A DNA stretch of 40,174 bases, from positions 1-40,174 of the forward strand of contig JBDGYV010000017.1 in assembly GCA_039588915.1 (NCBI GenBank), read 5' to 3'. Positions 18,123 through 26,222 of this stretch are shown piece after piece (positions within the stretch are counted from its first letter, which is position 1; each line of letters begins with the position of its first letter). The position numbers and the translations under genes are program-made. This DNA comes from CAMYLR01 sp039588915 (GTDB lineage: Bacteria; Gemmatimonadota; Gemmatimonadetes; JACCXV01; JAHWKZ01). The notes below the pieces were generated by a model that saw nothing but the letters and a program-made list of their open reading frames with translations, made no database searches and was not told the origin of the DNA.

Positions 18123-19496
18123 ATGATTCGACAGGCGACTCTATGCCTGGCGGTTGCGGCCGTTGCTTGGACGGCCGAGGTCAACGCCCAAGATGAGGTC
18201 GACGCCACCGACATCCCGTTGACGGAAGAAGCCGCGCCGACCCCAGCCCCGCTCGAGGCCAGGCTGGGAGATCGGATTATGGCGGTCGTGGGCGACGACC
18301 TGTTGCTCGAATCGGAGTGGGTTGAGCAAACGCTCATCTTGGCCGAGCAACTCGGAGTTGATAGAGGAACACCACAGTTCGATGCCATTGCTACTGGGGC
18401 GTTTGACCAGATCGTCCGAAACCTCGTCATCGTCTCGGTCGCGCGCCGCGATACTACGATCGTGATCGATGAAGAATTGGTGCTGGAGCAGGTCGATCGT
18501 GAGATCGAGCAGATAAGCCAACGATTCCCCAGCGAAGCCGATTTTCGGCGCGAGCTCGAGAGCAGCCAGTGGGGAAGCCTGGCAGCGTATCGCGCCGATA
18601 TCCAGGACCGGAAACGCCGTGAGATGTTGGGCGAGGCGCTGCTTGAGGTGCGACGCGATGAGATCAAGGCGCCGACGATCTCGGATGCGGAAGTGCAAGC
18701 CTATTGGGACGAAAACCGTGCCGGTTTTGGCCGTCAGGCAGTGACGCTCCGGTTTGAGGAGATCACGGTCACGCTAAAGCCAGCCGAGAGCGCACGCGAC
18801 GCGGCCCGAAGCGCCGCCGAGGGCGTTCTCGAGGAACTGAACGGGGGTCTCGACTTCGCGAGCGCTGCTCGCCAGTACTCGGGCGACACCAGCACGCGGG
18901 AAGACGGCGGCGATTTGGGATGGTTTGGTCGCGGACGAATGGTGGCGTCGTTCGAAGAAGCGGCGTTTGATGCCGTCGGCGGAGAGCTCATAGGGCCGAT
19001 TGAGAGCCCGTTTGGATTTCACATCATACAAGTATTGGATCAGCGGCCCGAGGAGCGGCGTGCGCGTCACATCTTGCTCTCGTTTGAGCGCACCGCCGAG
19101 GATCGCGCTCGGGCACAACTGGAAGCCGAGGCGATGCGTGATCTGGTGCGAGCCGGCGCGGACATCGACAGCCTGCAGGCGATCCATATGCCGGGCGACT
19201 CGATCGCTGGCACGATCATCGATCTCCCCGCCTCTCAGCTGCCGGCAATCTACCAACGCGCGCTGCAAGATCTCGAAGATGGGGATGCGACGGTGATCGA
19301 GACCGCCAGCGGATTTAGCGTGCTCGTTGGTCATGGGCAGGCCGGTGGCGAAGAGATCACGTTCGAGGAGATCGCGCCCCGCATTCGTCAACAGCTCGAA
19401 CAGGAGCAGGCCGAGGAGGCGTTTGTCCAGCGTCTTCGCGAGCAAGTGTTCGTGGACATTCGGGTCCGACCGGAGAGGGCCCTGTCCGACCTCTGA
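18123..19496 (+). CDS. SurA-like periplasmic peptidylprolyl isomerase
   Basis: A 457-residue periplasmic chaperone. The signal peptide is MIRQATLCLAVAAVAWTAEVNAQ with cleavage near residue 23. The SurA-like N-terminal helical domain begins RIMAVVGDDLLLESEWVEQ, matching the 'VNDxxIxxSEV' style of SurA. The first parvulin domain (about 200-310) carries GGDLGWFGRGRMVASFEEAAF and SPFGFHIIQVLD. A second, degenerate copy starts at RARHILLSFE and lacks the full pattern. Start ATG 18123 is 2 bases after the upstream foldase stop. It precedes ftsE by 16 bases. The role in outer-membrane protein folding is inferred from the family. Confidence 0.88.
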   Translation: MIRQATLCLAVAAVAWTAEVNAQDEVDATDIPLTEEAAPTPAPLEARLGDRIMAVVGDDLLLESEWVEQTLILAEQLGVDRGTPQFDAIATGAFDQIVRNLVIVSVARRDTTIVIDEELVLEQVDREIEQISQRFPSEADFRRELESSQWGSLAAYRADIQDRKRREMLGEALLEVRRDEIKAPTISDAEVQAYWDENRAGFGRQAVTLRFEEITVTLKPAESARDAARSAAEGVLEELNGGLDFASAARQYSGDTSTREDGGDLGWFGRGRMVASFEEAAFDAVGGELIGPIESPFGFHIIQVLDQRPEERRARHILLSFERTAEDRARAQLEAEAMRDLVRAGADIDSLQAIHMPGDSIAGTIIDLPASQLPAIYQRALQDLEDGDATVIETASGFSVLVGHGQAGGEEITFEEIAPRIRQQLEQEQAEEAFVQRLREQVFVDIRVRPERALSDL

Positions 19497-19512
19497 ACGT
19501 CGTCGCCCAGCG

Positions 19513-20190
19513 ATGATTCTCTTCAAGAACGTCTCTAAGGAATACCCAAAGACCGGTTACGCCCTGCGCGACGTGTCGTTTCACCTGCGCCGCGGCGAGT
19601 TCGTCTTTGTTACCGGACCCTCAGGGGCCGGCAAGACGACGCTTGTCAAGCTGGTCACGATGGAAGAGCGTCCGAGCGCTGGAACAGTTCGAGTTTCGGG
19701 CTTCTCGTCGGATCGCATCAAACGTCGCGAGATCCCCTATCTGCGTCGTCGGTTGGGGGTCGTGTTTCAGGATTTTCGGCTGTTGAAGAACCGAACCGCG
19801 CGGGAAAACGTGGCGTTCAGCATGGAAGTCATCGGAACTCCTCGCGAGCAGATCGGGTTGGCTGTTCCGCGGACGCTGGCGGCGGTAGGGTTGGCGAGCA
19901 AGGCCGACCACTTGCCGGCCGAGCTGTCCGGCGGTGAGCAACAGCGAGTCGCGATCGCCCGTGCGCTGGTCAACGAACCGTTCGTTTTGCTGGCCGATGA
20001 GCCCACCGGCAACTTGGATGAGCGCGTGTCGAAGGACATTCTGCGCGTCTGCAAGGACATTAATCTGCGGGGCATGGCGGTCTTGTTTGTCACGCACAAT
20101 CGTACACTCCTGGACGACCACGTTGGGGCGCGCGTGATCGAGCTCGATTGTGGCGCTCTCGTGAGCGACACCGGAGCCGATGATTCCTAG
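19513..20190 (+). CDS. ftsE: Cell division ATP-binding protein FtsE
   Basis: A 225-residue ABC ATPase that, with FtsX, transmits a division signal across the inner membrane to periplasmic wall hydrolase activators. Walker A is GPSGAGKT (35-42), the ABC signature LSGGEQQRVAIARAL, and Walker B LLADEPTGNLD. The protein begins MILFKNVSKEYPKTGYALRDVSF, which aligns with the usual FtsE start, so ATG 19513 is chosen. The frame is open further upstream over the surA-like gene and that extension is discarded. ftsX follows 24 bases downstream. Confidence 0.95.
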   Translation: MILFKNVSKEYPKTGYALRDVSFHLRRGEFVFVTGPSGAGKTTLVKLVTMEERPSAGTVRVSGFSSDRIKRREIPYLRRRLGVVFQDFRLLKNRTARENVAFSMEVIGTPREQIGLAVPRTLAAVGLASKADHLPAELSGGEQQRVAIARALVNEPFVLLADEPTGNLDERVSKDILRVCKDINLRGMAVLFVTHNRTLLDDHVGARVIELDCGALVSDTGADDS

Positions 20191-20214
20191 CCGGCCAACT
20201 CACTCGGGGCGGCC

Positions 20215-21078
20215 ATGAGGTACACGCCGCGGGAGGCTTTCTTTGCCTTTCGTCGCGCTCCACTCCTATCCGCGCTCTCGATCGTAACGATCGCTTTCGC
20301 CCTTTACACGCTGGCTGTCTTCGGCCTGGTTTGGCTAAACATCGAACGTGTGCTCGACGATGTGGCGCAGCGGGTCGAGGTCATCGTTTTCCTCGAGGAT
20401 GGCACCGATCCCGCCGAGAGCGCGACGCTGATGAGCGAGCTTGCGACCTACCCCGAAGTCGACTCGATCGCCTACGTCTCCAAGGACGATGCGTTGGCCC
20501 GCGCGCGTGGGGACCTGAGCGAATATCGGGAGCTGTACGAGGACCTCGAAGTGAATCCGCTACCGGCTTCGATCGAGATCGAGCTCAAACCGGATTTCCG
20601 GCGTAGCGCCCAAGTCAACGAGGTCGCCGCGCGGGTCGAACGGTTCCCGTTCGTGGAGGAGGTGAAATACGGGGAAGAGTGGGTCTCCAAGCTCAACTTT
20701 CTCCAAGACATGTCATTGTTCCTGGGTTTGGTGGTGGGCGGGATCTTCGCCGCGGTTGCGTTCGTCGCGATCGGGGCGACGATCAACCTGGTGCTGATCG
20801 CACGCGAAGACGAGTTCGCGATCATGAAGATGGTCGGCGCAACACCGGGGTTCATCGCACAGCCGTTCATTCTGGAGGGGTTTGTCAAAGGAGTGATCGG
20901 CGCCATACTCGCGCTGGCGCTCTTGACCGCGACCTTCAGTGCGCTTGAGCAGCGCGTGCTAGCGCTCGGTTTTTATACGCCGGCCCAGATCGTGACCGGC
21001 GTCGCGTTGGGCGGGGTGTTGGGGGCGGTCGGGTCTATCCTCTCTCTTCGCCGGCACCTCTACGGCGGTACGACGTGA
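20215..21078 (+). CDS. ftsX: Cell division protein FtsX
   Basis: A 287-residue membrane partner of FtsE. One membrane helix lies near residues 18-40 (LSIVTIAFALYTLAVFGLVWL). A periplasmic domain follows (VEVIVFLEDGTDPAESATLM... to FVEEVKYGEEWV), the part that contacts EnvC-type activators. Three more helices come after it (about 165-192, 218-240, 256-280), the normal FtsX topology. The motif MKMVGATPGFIAQPFILEG is typical. The stop overlaps the next gene (EnvC-like) by 4 bases. Confidence 0.94.
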   Translation: MRYTPREAFFAFRRAPLLSALSIVTIAFALYTLAVFGLVWLNIERVLDDVAQRVEVIVFLEDGTDPAESATLMSELATYPEVDSIAYVSKDDALARARGDLSEYRELYEDLEVNPLPASIEIELKPDFRRSAQVNEVAARVERFPFVEEVKYGEEWVSKLNFLQDMSLFLGLVVGGIFAAVAFVAIGATINLVLIAREDEFAIMKMVGATPGFIAQPFILEGFVKGVIGAILALALLTATFSALEQRVLALGFYTPAQIVTGVALGGVLGAVGSILSLRRHLYGGTT

Positions 21079-22313
21079 CATGTCTCTCGCTGCACGGGAC
21101 GCTCGAGCTTCGGGTTATGCTCGTCGGCCTGTTCAGCGGCGCATTGTTGTTGTTGCCGAGCGCGGGGCCAGCCCAGGAAGACGCGGAACTAGAGACGCAG
21201 CGACAGCGGCTCGAGGAGATCCAACAGGAGATCAAGGACAAGCGCGCCGAAGCGGCGCGACTCGGCGAACGCGAACAGAGCGTGATCCAAGAACTGCGAC
21301 AGGTCGAACGGGAACTGGGTGTCACCGAGCAGTTGGTCTCGACCCTCGGCGCGGAGATCGAGAGTCGCGGCCAGCAGATCGAAGAGGTGTCAAGGTCGCT
21401 GGCTCGGGCCGACGATGAACTGGCGCTAAAGCGGCAAGTGTTGGCCCGCCGACTGCGCGCGATCTACAAGTTGGGTCGCTTTGGCGTAATCGAAATCTTG
21501 TTCCGATCCGACTCGTTCGCGGATGCGCTCAGTCGCTACAAGTACTTGCGGCTGATTGCGGAACAGGACGGACGACTGCTGGACCGGATCTCGCGCTTGG
21601 AGACGCGGATAAAGGAGAACCTGGTGGCGCTAGGGCGGGCACGGGAAGAGCTCGACCACGCGCGAGCGGCACGCATGCGCCATGCGGAAGAGCTTTCAGC
21701 GACCGAGGGAGATCGGCAGCGCATGCTGGCCGCGGTCAAAGGGCGTCGGTCGGAGCAGCTCCGCGCCGCCCAGGCGCTGGAAGACGAGACGCGCCGGATT
21801 CAACAGCTCCTGGTGGTGCTTGAGCGCCGTCGGACCGAGCGTGAAGCCGAGGCCCGTCGACTGGCAACGGCCGCGGGCAGGCGAGCGCCGGATCCGGCAG
21901 CGTCGACGCTCACTGCCGATGTGGGCGCGCTGGCCTGGCCGGTGGAGGGCGAGATCATCGCGCGCTTCGGTCGAGCCGTGCATCCGGTCTACAAGACCCA
22001 GGTCGTCAACAACGGCATCGACATTCGTGCGCCGCGGGGTACGCCAGTCAGAACGGTCGGCGTCGGCGAGGTCGCCTACGTCGATTGGAACGGTGGTTAT
22101 GGTCTCATGGTGATCGTCGATCATGACGGCGGATACTATTCGCTGTACGCACACCTTGATCGTGCAGATGTGACCGTCGGTCAGCAAGTCGGCCAACGGC
22201 AAGTGATTGGAACGGTGGGCGAAACGGGGAGTCTGGTGGGGGCTCAACTTCATTTCGAGATTCGTGAGGGTGGAAGGGCGATCGACCCAGTTGCCTGGCT
22301 GCAAAAGCGGTGA
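21075..22313 (+). CDS. EnvC-like murein hydrolase activator with degenerate LytM/M23 domain
   Basis: A 412-residue exported protein. An N-terminal hydrophobic signal (about 14-33, VMLVGLFSGALLLLPSAGPA) is followed by about 220 residues of coiled coil rich in E, R, Q and A. A C-terminal LytM/M23 domain spans about 290-412. The metal site is incomplete: the first zinc histidine position reads asparagine (NNGIDIRAP, about 312) and the HxH pair reads QLH (about 390). This matches EnvC, whose LytM domain does not cut peptidoglycan but activates amidases under FtsEX control. Start GTG 21075 overlaps the ftsX stop; an ATG at 21117 is an alternative. It overlaps holB by 4 bases. Confidence 0.88.
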   Translation: MTCLSLHGTLELRVMLVGLFSGALLLLPSAGPAQEDAELETQRQRLEEIQQEIKDKRAEAARLGEREQSVIQELRQVERELGVTEQLVSTLGAEIESRGQQIEEVSRSLARADDELALKRQVLARRLRAIYKLGRFGVIEILFRSDSFADALSRYKYLRLIAEQDGRLLDRISRLETRIKENLVALGRAREELDHARAARMRHAEELSATEGDRQRMLAAVKGRRSEQLRAAQALEDETRRIQQLLVVLERRRTEREAEARRLATAAGRRAPDPAASTLTADVGALAWPVEGEIIARFGRAVHPVYKTQVVNNGIDIRAPRGTPVRTVGVGEVAYVDWNGGYGLMVIVDHDGGYYSLYAHLDRADVTVGQQVGQRQVIGTVGETGSLVGAQLHFEIREGGRAIDPVAWLQKR

Positions 22314-23404
22314 CTACAAACGTGCGCATTCGAGTGCTCGGGCACACCACGCTCAAGACGGCGCTCAACGGCGCCATCGGTCGTGAGCGACTCGGGGCCG
22401 CGTTGCTGTTGTACGGCCCCGGCGGGGTCGGAAAACAAACCCTGGCCCGATGGCTGGCTCAGCGCTTGTTGTGCACTGACGGTGGCGCCAAGTGCGCCGG
22501 TGAGCCGTGTGGTTCCTGCGCCACGTGCCGTCGGTTAGCGGGCAACAATCACCCCGATTTTCACTGGTATTTCCCGCGGCCGGCGGAGACCTACTACAAG
22601 GCCAATGCGCGGGCCGAGGACCTCGCCCGGCGCGCCGGTGAGCCGATCGCTCCAACGACCTACGACCACCCGGCGTCGTTTCGGATGGAGGACTTTCGCT
22701 CCATCGCGCAGCAGGCCGGGCGGCCGCCGTTTGAGGCGTCCGAGCAACTGTTCCTGCTGGGCGATGTCGATCAGCACCCACCGGGCGACGAGCCGACCGG
22801 GATGCTGATGAAGCTGCTGGAGGAGGTCCCGCCACGGACGAGGTTTGTGCTTACCGCTACGCGGCCCGAGGCGCTCCCGGCAACGATCCATTCCCGTGTC
22901 CAGTCGCTGGCGATCCCGACCGTCGATGACGAGGCGCTCAAGACATTTGTCGAAACCCGGCTCGAAGTTCAGGCTCAGGACCGAGCTTCGCTGATCGCGC
23001 TCGCCAGTGGTCGGCCAGGGCGCGCGTTAGCGCTAGCCGACCCCGGGATTTTGGGACTGCGCGAGTTTGCGGTTCGGCTGTTTGAGGCCGGGATCGAGGG
23101 CGGCAACCCGTACGTGTTCCTGCTTGCGACCCATCTGCCGCGGGTCCGGGAGCAACACGAGCTCGTGTTCGACTTCTTGCTCGGGATGGCCGAAGACACG
23201 TTGGCTGTTTGCGTCGCCAACGGCGACGCGGGTGCGAGCCTGCACCACCCCGACCTGTTGCCGCGCTACCAGGGAGCTTCCGAGCTCGGTGCCGAGACGC
23301 TCTCCATGGCGGCTCGCCAACTGATCGAGGTTCGCGAGCACGTCTGGAGCAACCTGACGCCGACCCTGCTGTACTGGGAAGCGCTGCGCGCACTGGCCCC
23401 GTAG
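22310..23404 (+). CDS. holB: DNA polymerase III subunit delta prime
   Basis: A 364-residue clamp-loader subunit. It has an AAA+ fold with Walker A GPGGVGKQT (about 36-44) and a zinc-binding cysteine set (CAGEPCGSCATC, about 60-72), as in DnaX/HolB families. The stretch AEQLFLLGDVDQ-like EASEQLFLLGDVDQ, LMKLLEEVPPRTRFVLTATRPEALPATIHSR carries the conserved 'LLKxLEEPP' and 'SRxQ' (sensor/arginine) motifs in slightly altered form (LLEEVPP, IHSRVQSL). The start is GTG 22310, overlapping the envC-like stop. metG follows after 12 bases. It could be confused with a DnaX-like ATPase, but length and lack of a long C-terminus favour delta prime. Confidence 0.88.
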   Translation: MTTNVRIRVLGHTTLKTALNGAIGRERLGAALLLYGPGGVGKQTLARWLAQRLLCTDGGAKCAGEPCGSCATCRRLAGNNHPDFHWYFPRPAETYYKANARAEDLARRAGEPIAPTTYDHPASFRMEDFRSIAQQAGRPPFEASEQLFLLGDVDQHPPGDEPTGMLMKLLEEVPPRTRFVLTATRPEALPATIHSRVQSLAIPTVDDEALKTFVETRLEVQAQDRASLIALASGRPGRALALADPGILGLREFAVRLFEAGIEGGNPYVFLLATHLPRVREQHELVFDFLLGMAEDTLAVCVANGDAGASLHHPDLLPRYQGASELGAETLSMAARQLIEVREHVWSNLTPTLLYWEALRALAP

Positions 23405-23416
23405 ATTTCGGCCCCC

Positions 23417-25012
23417 ATGGCCGAGCGCTACTACCTCACCACGCCGATCTACTACATCAACGATCGACCTCACATCGGGCACGCGTACACGACGATGCTG
23501 GCCGATGTGCTGGCGCGGCGTCATCGGATGACCGGCGATGACGTCAGGTTTCTGACCGGCACCGACGAGCATGGCGAGAAGATCGTTCGCGCCGCCGAGG
23601 AGCGGGGCGCTACACCGCAGCAACATGTCGATGAGCTGGCGGCGGCATGGCAGGCGACTTGGGACGAACTCGAGATCCGGTACGATCGGTTTATCCGCAC
23701 CACCGACGCCGATCACATCGCGGTCGTTCAGAAGGCGCTCACCGAGCTTTACGAGGGCACGACGCCAACCGGTGAGCCCCTGCTCTACCAGGCTGCCTAT
23801 CGCGGTTGGTACTGCGTCTCTGACGAGCGGTACTGGACCGAGAAGGACCTAAACGAAGGCCTTTGCCCGGAGTGTGACAAGCCGGTCGAGGAGATCGAAG
23901 AATCGAACTGGTTCTTCCGGATGAGTGCCTTTCAAGATCGGCTGATCGCGCATATTCGCGACAACCCCGGCTTCATATATCCCGAATCTCGGGCCAACGA
24001 GATCCTGGGCTTTCTTCGCGAGCCCCTAGGCGACTTGTGCATCTCGCGTCCGAAAGCGCGGTTGGCGTGGGGTATCCCGTTCCCGTGGGATGACGAATAC
24101 GTGACGTATGTGTGGGTCGATGCGCTGCTCAATTACGTCACCGGCACTGTCGACCCTATCGCTGATCCACAGGCCAGCGCGGAGCGTGCGATCGCCGCTT
24201 GGAACGAACACCCGGCGGATGTCCATCTGATCGGCAAAGACATCCTGACCACTCACAGCGTCTACTGGACGACGCTCCTTATGGCTCTCGGATGGGCTCT
24301 GCCAAAACAGATCCTCGGCCACGGGTGGTGGCTGTGGGAGGGCCGCAAGATCGCCAAGTCGGTTGGCAACGTGGTCGATCCGGGCGAACTGACGGGGGTT
24401 GTCGGCGTCGACGGGCTGCGATATTTCTTGCTTCGGGAAATGACCCTCGGACAGGACAGCACGTTCTCATACGAGTCCATGGCCAAGCGACTCAACGCCG
24501 ACCTGGCGAACGACTTAGGAAACCTCCACTCGCGAGTTACGAAGATGGTCGAGCGATACCTCGAGGGCCGGCTGCCTCCTCGCGACGAGACCGCCGGACG
24601 AGCCGGCGAAGCGATGTTGAGAGAACCGGCCGAACGGTTGCTGGCGGACGGGGCCGAAGGCTCGGTGTCCCAAGCTTGGGGCGAGTGGCGGATCAACGTG
24701 GCGTTGGAGCGGATCATCGGCTTGGTGTCGACGACCAACGAGTACCTCGAGCGGCACGCGCCCTGGAAGCGGGCTCGTGACCCGGAGTCTTTGCCGGAGG
24801 TGGCGGCGACGCTGGCGCACGCGGCCGAGGCGGTGAGGCTCTCGGCCGCTCTGGTGTGGCCGGTCGCACCCGACCTCGCGGGATCGATCTTGGAATCGCT
24901 CGATCAGGCTGGGACCCCGCGTGCGGATCAACTGCGTTGGGGGGTCTTGGACGGCGGCTCGGTGCGGATTGTGCCACCGGTTTACCAGCGGCTCGAGCTC
25001 GCCAGGACGTAG
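23417..25012 (+). CDS. metG: Methionyl-tRNA synthetase
   Basis: Charges tRNA(Met) with methionine in the cytosol. The 531-residue protein has the HIGH motif at 19-22 (RPHIGHAYTT) and the connective domain with a reduced cysteine set (WYCVSDERY, GLCPECDKP). The core is followed by the anticodon-binding helical domain. It ends without the C-terminal EMAP/tRNA-binding domain found in longer MetRS, like the mycobacterial or thermophile short forms. The KMSKS loop is unusual: residues 311-315 read KIAKS (EGRKIAKSVGN). Both lysines and the serine are kept. Start ATG 23417 lies 12 bases after holB. Confidence 0.95.
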   Translation: MAERYYLTTPIYYINDRPHIGHAYTTMLADVLARRHRMTGDDVRFLTGTDEHGEKIVRAAEERGATPQQHVDELAAAWQATWDELEIRYDRFIRTTDADHIAVVQKALTELYEGTTPTGEPLLYQAAYRGWYCVSDERYWTEKDLNEGLCPECDKPVEEIEESNWFFRMSAFQDRLIAHIRDNPGFIYPESRANEILGFLREPLGDLCISRPKARLAWGIPFPWDDEYVTYVWVDALLNYVTGTVDPIADPQASAERAIAAWNEHPADVHLIGKDILTTHSVYWTTLLMALGWALPKQILGHGWWLWEGRKIAKSVGNVVDPGELTGVVGVDGLRYFLLREMTLGQDSTFSYESMAKRLNADLANDLGNLHSRVTKMVERYLEGRLPPRDETAGRAGEAMLREPAERLLADGAEGSVSQAWGEWRINVALERIIGLVSTTNEYLERHAPWKRARDPESLPEVAATLAHAAEAVRLSAALVWPVAPDLAGSILESLDQAGTPRADQLRWGVLDGGSVRIVPPVYQRLELART

Positions 25013-25014
25013 CG

Positions 25015-26043
25015 GTGCCCGACCCGACGCGCGATCGTGGTTGGGGAGAGTATCGGTTGGGGATCGTGGTGACGTCAGTTGTGACCATGGTCGTCGTGAC
25101 GGTGCTACTACTCGGATCGCAACGTGGCCCGTTCCTACCAGACACGTTGCCGTACTACCTCGAGCTCGACGACGCAGCCGGAATCCGAGTCGGATCGTTC
25201 GTGCGGGTGGGTGGCATGCCCGCAGGTGAGGTGCGCGATGTCGAAATCGTGCCGCCGCGCCCGCCGCAACCGCCGGTGGCCGGGGAAATCATTCTGCCGC
25301 CGGCCGAGTTCAGGTTGGCGGCTGACATCCGGATCGAGATTCAGGTCGAGGAAGGCTTTGAACGCCACATAACGTCAAGCTCGCGGGCGCAACTGACCAG
25401 CCTGGGGCTCGGTGGCGAACGCTATGTCCGGATCACCGCCGGCGACGTGCGCGAAGCCCCGCTCGTGGCCGGGTCGACGATCGCGGCTATGCCAAGCGCG
25501 GACTGGGACTTGATTTTGGCCAAGCTCGCGCGAGCGCTCAACGAGGCGCAGGTGCTGGCCGCGGTCGGACGCGAAGTCGGGGCCGAAATAGCCGCCGGGG
25601 GCGGCACGGCCGGCAAGCTGCTGGATGCCGACGCAGAGCTTTACTCGATCGTGAGCCGTGCGGCAGATGACGCCGAGCGGCTGCTGGCGGTGATCGACAG
25701 TGGACCTGGGATCGTCGGTCGGTACCGCCGCGATCCGACATTGCGCACGCAGATCGCGTCTCTCAAACGGGAAATCGAGGCCCTCGACTCGTTGCGAAAG
25801 GCGCCCGATAGTGGGTATCAACGGTGGGGCAGCCCGACCGAGCTCGAGGCAGCGCTGGCCGATGCGGGAACACAAGCCGAGGCTGTGCGCTTTCATCTGG
25901 ACAGCGCTCACGGCACGCTGGGCCGGCTGGCCCATGACGAGGAACTCCAGCGGCAGCTGCGGGTACTCCAAGCGCGAGTGGCGGATCTGGCTCGGGCGTT
26001 CCGCGACAACCCGTTGGGGTTCATCAACATCGAGATTTTCTGA
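25015..26043 (+). CDS. MlaD/Mce family lipid-transport protein
   Basis: A 342-residue protein with one N-terminal membrane helix (about 15-35, LGIVVTSVVTMVVVTVLLLG) and a single Mce/MlaD domain. The domain reads YYLELDDAAGIRVGSFVRVGG, VRDVEIV, then IRIEIQVEEGFERHITSSSRAQ and LGGERYVRITAGD. The C-terminal ~170 residues are helical. Family members bind phospholipids in the periplasm as part of an ABC system between the membranes. The mlaE/mlaF permease and ATPase genes are not next to it, so its partners lie elsewhere. Start GTG 25015 follows the metG stop by 2 bases. An intrinsic terminator downstream suggests it ends a long transcript. Confidence 0.87.
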   Translation: MPDPTRDRGWGEYRLGIVVTSVVTMVVVTVLLLGSQRGPFLPDTLPYYLELDDAAGIRVGSFVRVGGMPAGEVRDVEIVPPRPPQPPVAGEIILPPAEFRLAADIRIEIQVEEGFERHITSSSRAQLTSLGLGGERYVRITAGDVREAPLVAGSTIAAMPSADWDLILAKLARALNEAQVLAAVGREVGAEIAAGGGTAGKLLDADAELYSIVSRAADDAERLLAVIDSGPGIVGRYRRDPTLRTQIASLKREIEALDSLRKAPDSGYQRWGSPTELEAALADAGTQAEAVRFHLDSAHGTLGRLAHDEELQRQLRVLQARVADLARAFRDNPLGFINIEIF

Positions 26044-26094
26044 GGCGGGGCCGCTGTGGTCGCGGAACGGCGATTGCAGCCTTTGTCGATCGAG

Positions 26095-26123
26095 TTGACA
26101 CCCAGATGCCCGGGAGCTAGCGT
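26095..26123 (+). promoter_or_regulatory. Candidate promoter in the mlaD-M23 gap
   Basis: A perfect TTGACA (26095-26100) is followed after 17 bases by TAGCGT (26118-26123), which fits TAnnnT. Transcription would start near 26130, upstream of the terminator at 26174-26197. The predicted transcript either ends there (about 65-70 nt) or reads through into the M23 gene. Confidence 0.4.
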
Positions 26124-26173
26124 CTTACGATCGTTTTCACGAGACGCGCCACTCCACAGTACTAGAATCTTCT

Positions 26174-26197
26174 GGCGGCATCGCCGCCCATTTTTTT
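26174..26197 (+). terminator. Intrinsic (rho-independent) terminator
   Basis: A 6-bp GC stem, GGCGGC (26174-26179) with GCCGCC (26183-26188) and loop ATC, is followed by CA and seven T residues (26191-26197). This is the textbook form. It can end the long transcript that closes with mlaD. It lies only 25 bases before the GTG of the M23 gene and downstream of a candidate promoter, so it could also act as an attenuator. Confidence 0.8.
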
Positions 26198-26222
26198 GCC
26201 AATCTCTCGGGGGGATTGATCG

